Below, piece after piece: positions 62,644 to 64,000 of a DNA stretch of 64,000 bases (position 1 is its first letter; every line of letters begins with the position of its first letter). Position numbers and translations under genes: made by a program. The stretch is from NCBI RefSeq assembly GCF_037201815.1, contig NZ_CP147407.1, positions 620,001 to 684,000 on the forward strand, read 5' to 3'. The notes beneath the pieces are model-generated. The model did no database searches. It was given only the letters and a program-made list of their open reading frames with translations, and was not told the origin of the DNA. This DNA comes from Metabacillus sp. FJAT-52054. GTDB lineage: Bacteria; Bacillota; Bacilli; Bacillales; Bacillaceae.

Positions 62644-64000
62644 ATGAGTCTTGAAAAATCATATCGATACGAAATCCTGCTGCAGGCAATTGAAGTTTTC
62701 ACTCAAAGGTATGACAAAAGCGCACTATTTGAGTTTGCGTTTGATTTTGCCAATCAGCTACTGACCCTCGGACAGTCGGCTCTTTTTATAAGAGAAGATG
62801 ATCGATTGACCTTGATACATACGAGGAATTATGACATTCAAGACTATCACATCCCAGTAACAGAAAAGTTAAACCGTCTTCCTCTTTACCACGGAAGACC
62901 GATCTCCTCCCATCAGCTGAACACATACTTTTCTGAAGAATTTATTCGGGATTTTTCGGCGGCACATGTCATTCCCCTGATTAACGATACGCATCTGGTC
63001 GGTTTGATTGTGACAGATGGCAAATCGGCCGGGGAGTTTTCAAAGGATGACGAGATTAGTTCGACGATTATGATGAGTCTCGTGAATTCTTCCCTTGAGA
63101 ACAACCAGCGGTTTCTTGACTTCCAATCGATCAATCAGGAATTGGACCGGAAAGTATTCAGCCTGTTTGTCTTAAACCAAAGTATAAAGGCGCTTCTTTC
63201 GGAACTCAATGTCCGCAAGCTGTATGAGATGGCGACAGATGTATTCAGCGAAATTTCCGGAAGCCGCGTCACGAGCTTCGGAATCTATGACCCGCTCACA
63301 CATCGCATTAAGCTGAAGGGATATCGGAATGTCCACTCCTTTCATCGCCTGTATGCGGAATTGAAAATGAAGGAAATCCAGAGCTGTCCAAATCGCATCG
63401 TCATCAGCATGAAAGAAGACAGTGACTTGCTGGATCAGCTTTTTGAGGATACATCTGCGCTGCTTGAGCTGGAAGCGGAGTACATTATTCTAATTCAAAA
63501 AGAGAGATTAATAGGGCTCGTTACCCTGAGCGATTCCCGGCAGAACACACATTATGACAGCGGTACGATTGAACTGATCGAAACGTTGGCCTCATCTACC
63601 TACATCGCATTAAACAATGCCCAGCTGTTTGAAAAGCAGGAAAAGCAGAAGCGGGAGGCTGAATCCAAGCTGAATGTTCTGCAGATGTATAACCGTTTGA
63701 TCCGGACGATTAATTCCTGCAGAACAAGAGAGGAATTGCTGAAGCTATCCATCAGCACCCTTGAGCTCGGCTTTGGAGTCAGCAAGGCATTTTTTGCTTT
63801 TGACAACGGGAAAGCCTATGAGGTCGCGGAGTGTACAGGAGCGGATCTAGCGGGCGAAACCTTCGTATTTGAAGACCACGTGGGGCAGAACATTCAGGAT
63901 GAAATCTACTATGACTATTTTGCAAATCGGCTGAACACCTGCTTTGCGGACGAAAGCTTCTGCGAAAAGCTGGGCGAATCCACCGGCATTGTCATAGCTC
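62644..64000 (+). CDS. Multi-GAF sensor protein (3' end outside window)
   Basis: ATG 62644 (MSLEKSYRYEILLQAIEVFT) follows AGGAG and the frame stays open to the right edge (452 codons). Three GAF-like units are visible: HVIPLINDTHLVGLIVTD near residue 110, IILIQKERLIGLVTLSDS near 285, and the start of a third (TLELGFGVSKAFFAFD near 375). The output domain (GGDEF, kinase or other) lies beyond the window. Confidence 0.85.
   Translation, partial: MSLEKSYRYEILLQAIEVFTQRYDKSALFEFAFDFANQLLTLGQSALFIREDDRLTLIHTRNYDIQDYHIPVTEKLNRLPLYHGRPISSHQLNTYFSEEFIRDFSAAHVIPLINDTHLVGLIVTDGKSAGEFSKDDEISSTIMMSLVNSSLENNQRFLDFQSINQELDRKVFSLFVLNQSIKALLSELNVRKLYEMATDVFSEISGSRVTSFGIYDPLTHRIKLKGYRNVHSFHRLYAELKMKEIQSCPNRIVISMKEDSDLLDQLFEDTSALLELEAEYIILIQKERLIGLVTLSDSRQNTHYDSGTIELIETLASSTYIALNNAQLFEKQEKQKREAESKLNVLQMYNRLIRTINSCRTREELLKLSISTLELGFGVSKAFFAFDNGKAYEVAECTGADLAGETFVFEDHVGQNIQDEIYYDYFANRLNTCFADESFCEKLGESTGIVIA

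Overview
The window looks like chromosome of an endospore-forming Bacillaceae member. Supporting genes are a PdaA-type cortex deacetylase, PaiA, a frataxin-like YdhG, a YvkC/Rph-type rifampin phosphotransferase and a DUF4179 anti-sigma factor, all with strong AGGAGG-type ribosome binding sites, GTG/TTG starts and many T-tailed hairpin terminators. The genus cannot be fixed from sequence alone. No rRNA, tRNA, CRISPR array or intact transposase gene was seen.

Layout. 0-8 kb: 3' part of a class I fumarase, a tandem 20-bp repeat array, a pentapeptide-repeat protein, pdaA, a PPK2 polyphosphate kinase and several GNAT/DUF genes. 8-11 kb: a divergent XRE-cupin/LysE exporter pair; a small CSCxMC protein preceded by a leader peptide and a hairpin covering its start site; and four copies of an exactly 127-bp element in two head-to-tail pairs. 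11-13.5 kb: AlkA-like glycosylase and RlmD-type rRNA methyltransferase. 13.5-20.5 kb is AT-rich accessory DNA: a HEPN-like protein, a CoiA-like protein with a degenerate nuclease core, a DUF6710 protein, a broken toxin C-terminus followed by a possible immunity gene, palindromic repeats, and a frameshifted GH91 inulin fructotransferase that keeps its cre box.

20.5-28 kb: a LysR/LysE pair, a DinB-family remnant, then an AT-rich four-gene set (carrier protein, adenylating ligase, MBOAT acyltransferase, SGNH/DltD-like protein) that resembles the dlt logic in a different order. 28-36.6 kb: a type I methionine aminopeptidase, a decayed partial duplicate of the dus gene located 8 kb further on, and a minus-strand block of membrane genes (hypothetical, DUF4097 lipoprotein, DUF418, two CPBP proteases), parts of it clearly more G+C-rich, next to a two-component system. 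36.9-48 kb: dus, rph, a second deacetylase, an Rpn-family remnant, a DUF5412 gene that seems to start at ATT, an ECF sigma/anti-sigma pair and an acetyltransferase. 48-54 kb: small enzymes, a TetR regulator with three matching palindromes, paiA, and two copies of a ~181-bp MITE flanked by 9-bp target duplications. 54-64 kb: Uma2 nuclease, VCBS-like protein, oxidoreductase, GAF-GGDEF cyclase, LysM-M23 endopeptidase, FapA/DUF342 protein and a GAF protein cut by the window end.

The strongest candidates for undescribed biology are the leader-peptide/hairpin arrangement at 9.5 kb, the dlt-like acylation cassette at 24-28 kb and the 127-bp paired elements. Where a gene start differs from the longest possible ORF, the reason is given in its entry.
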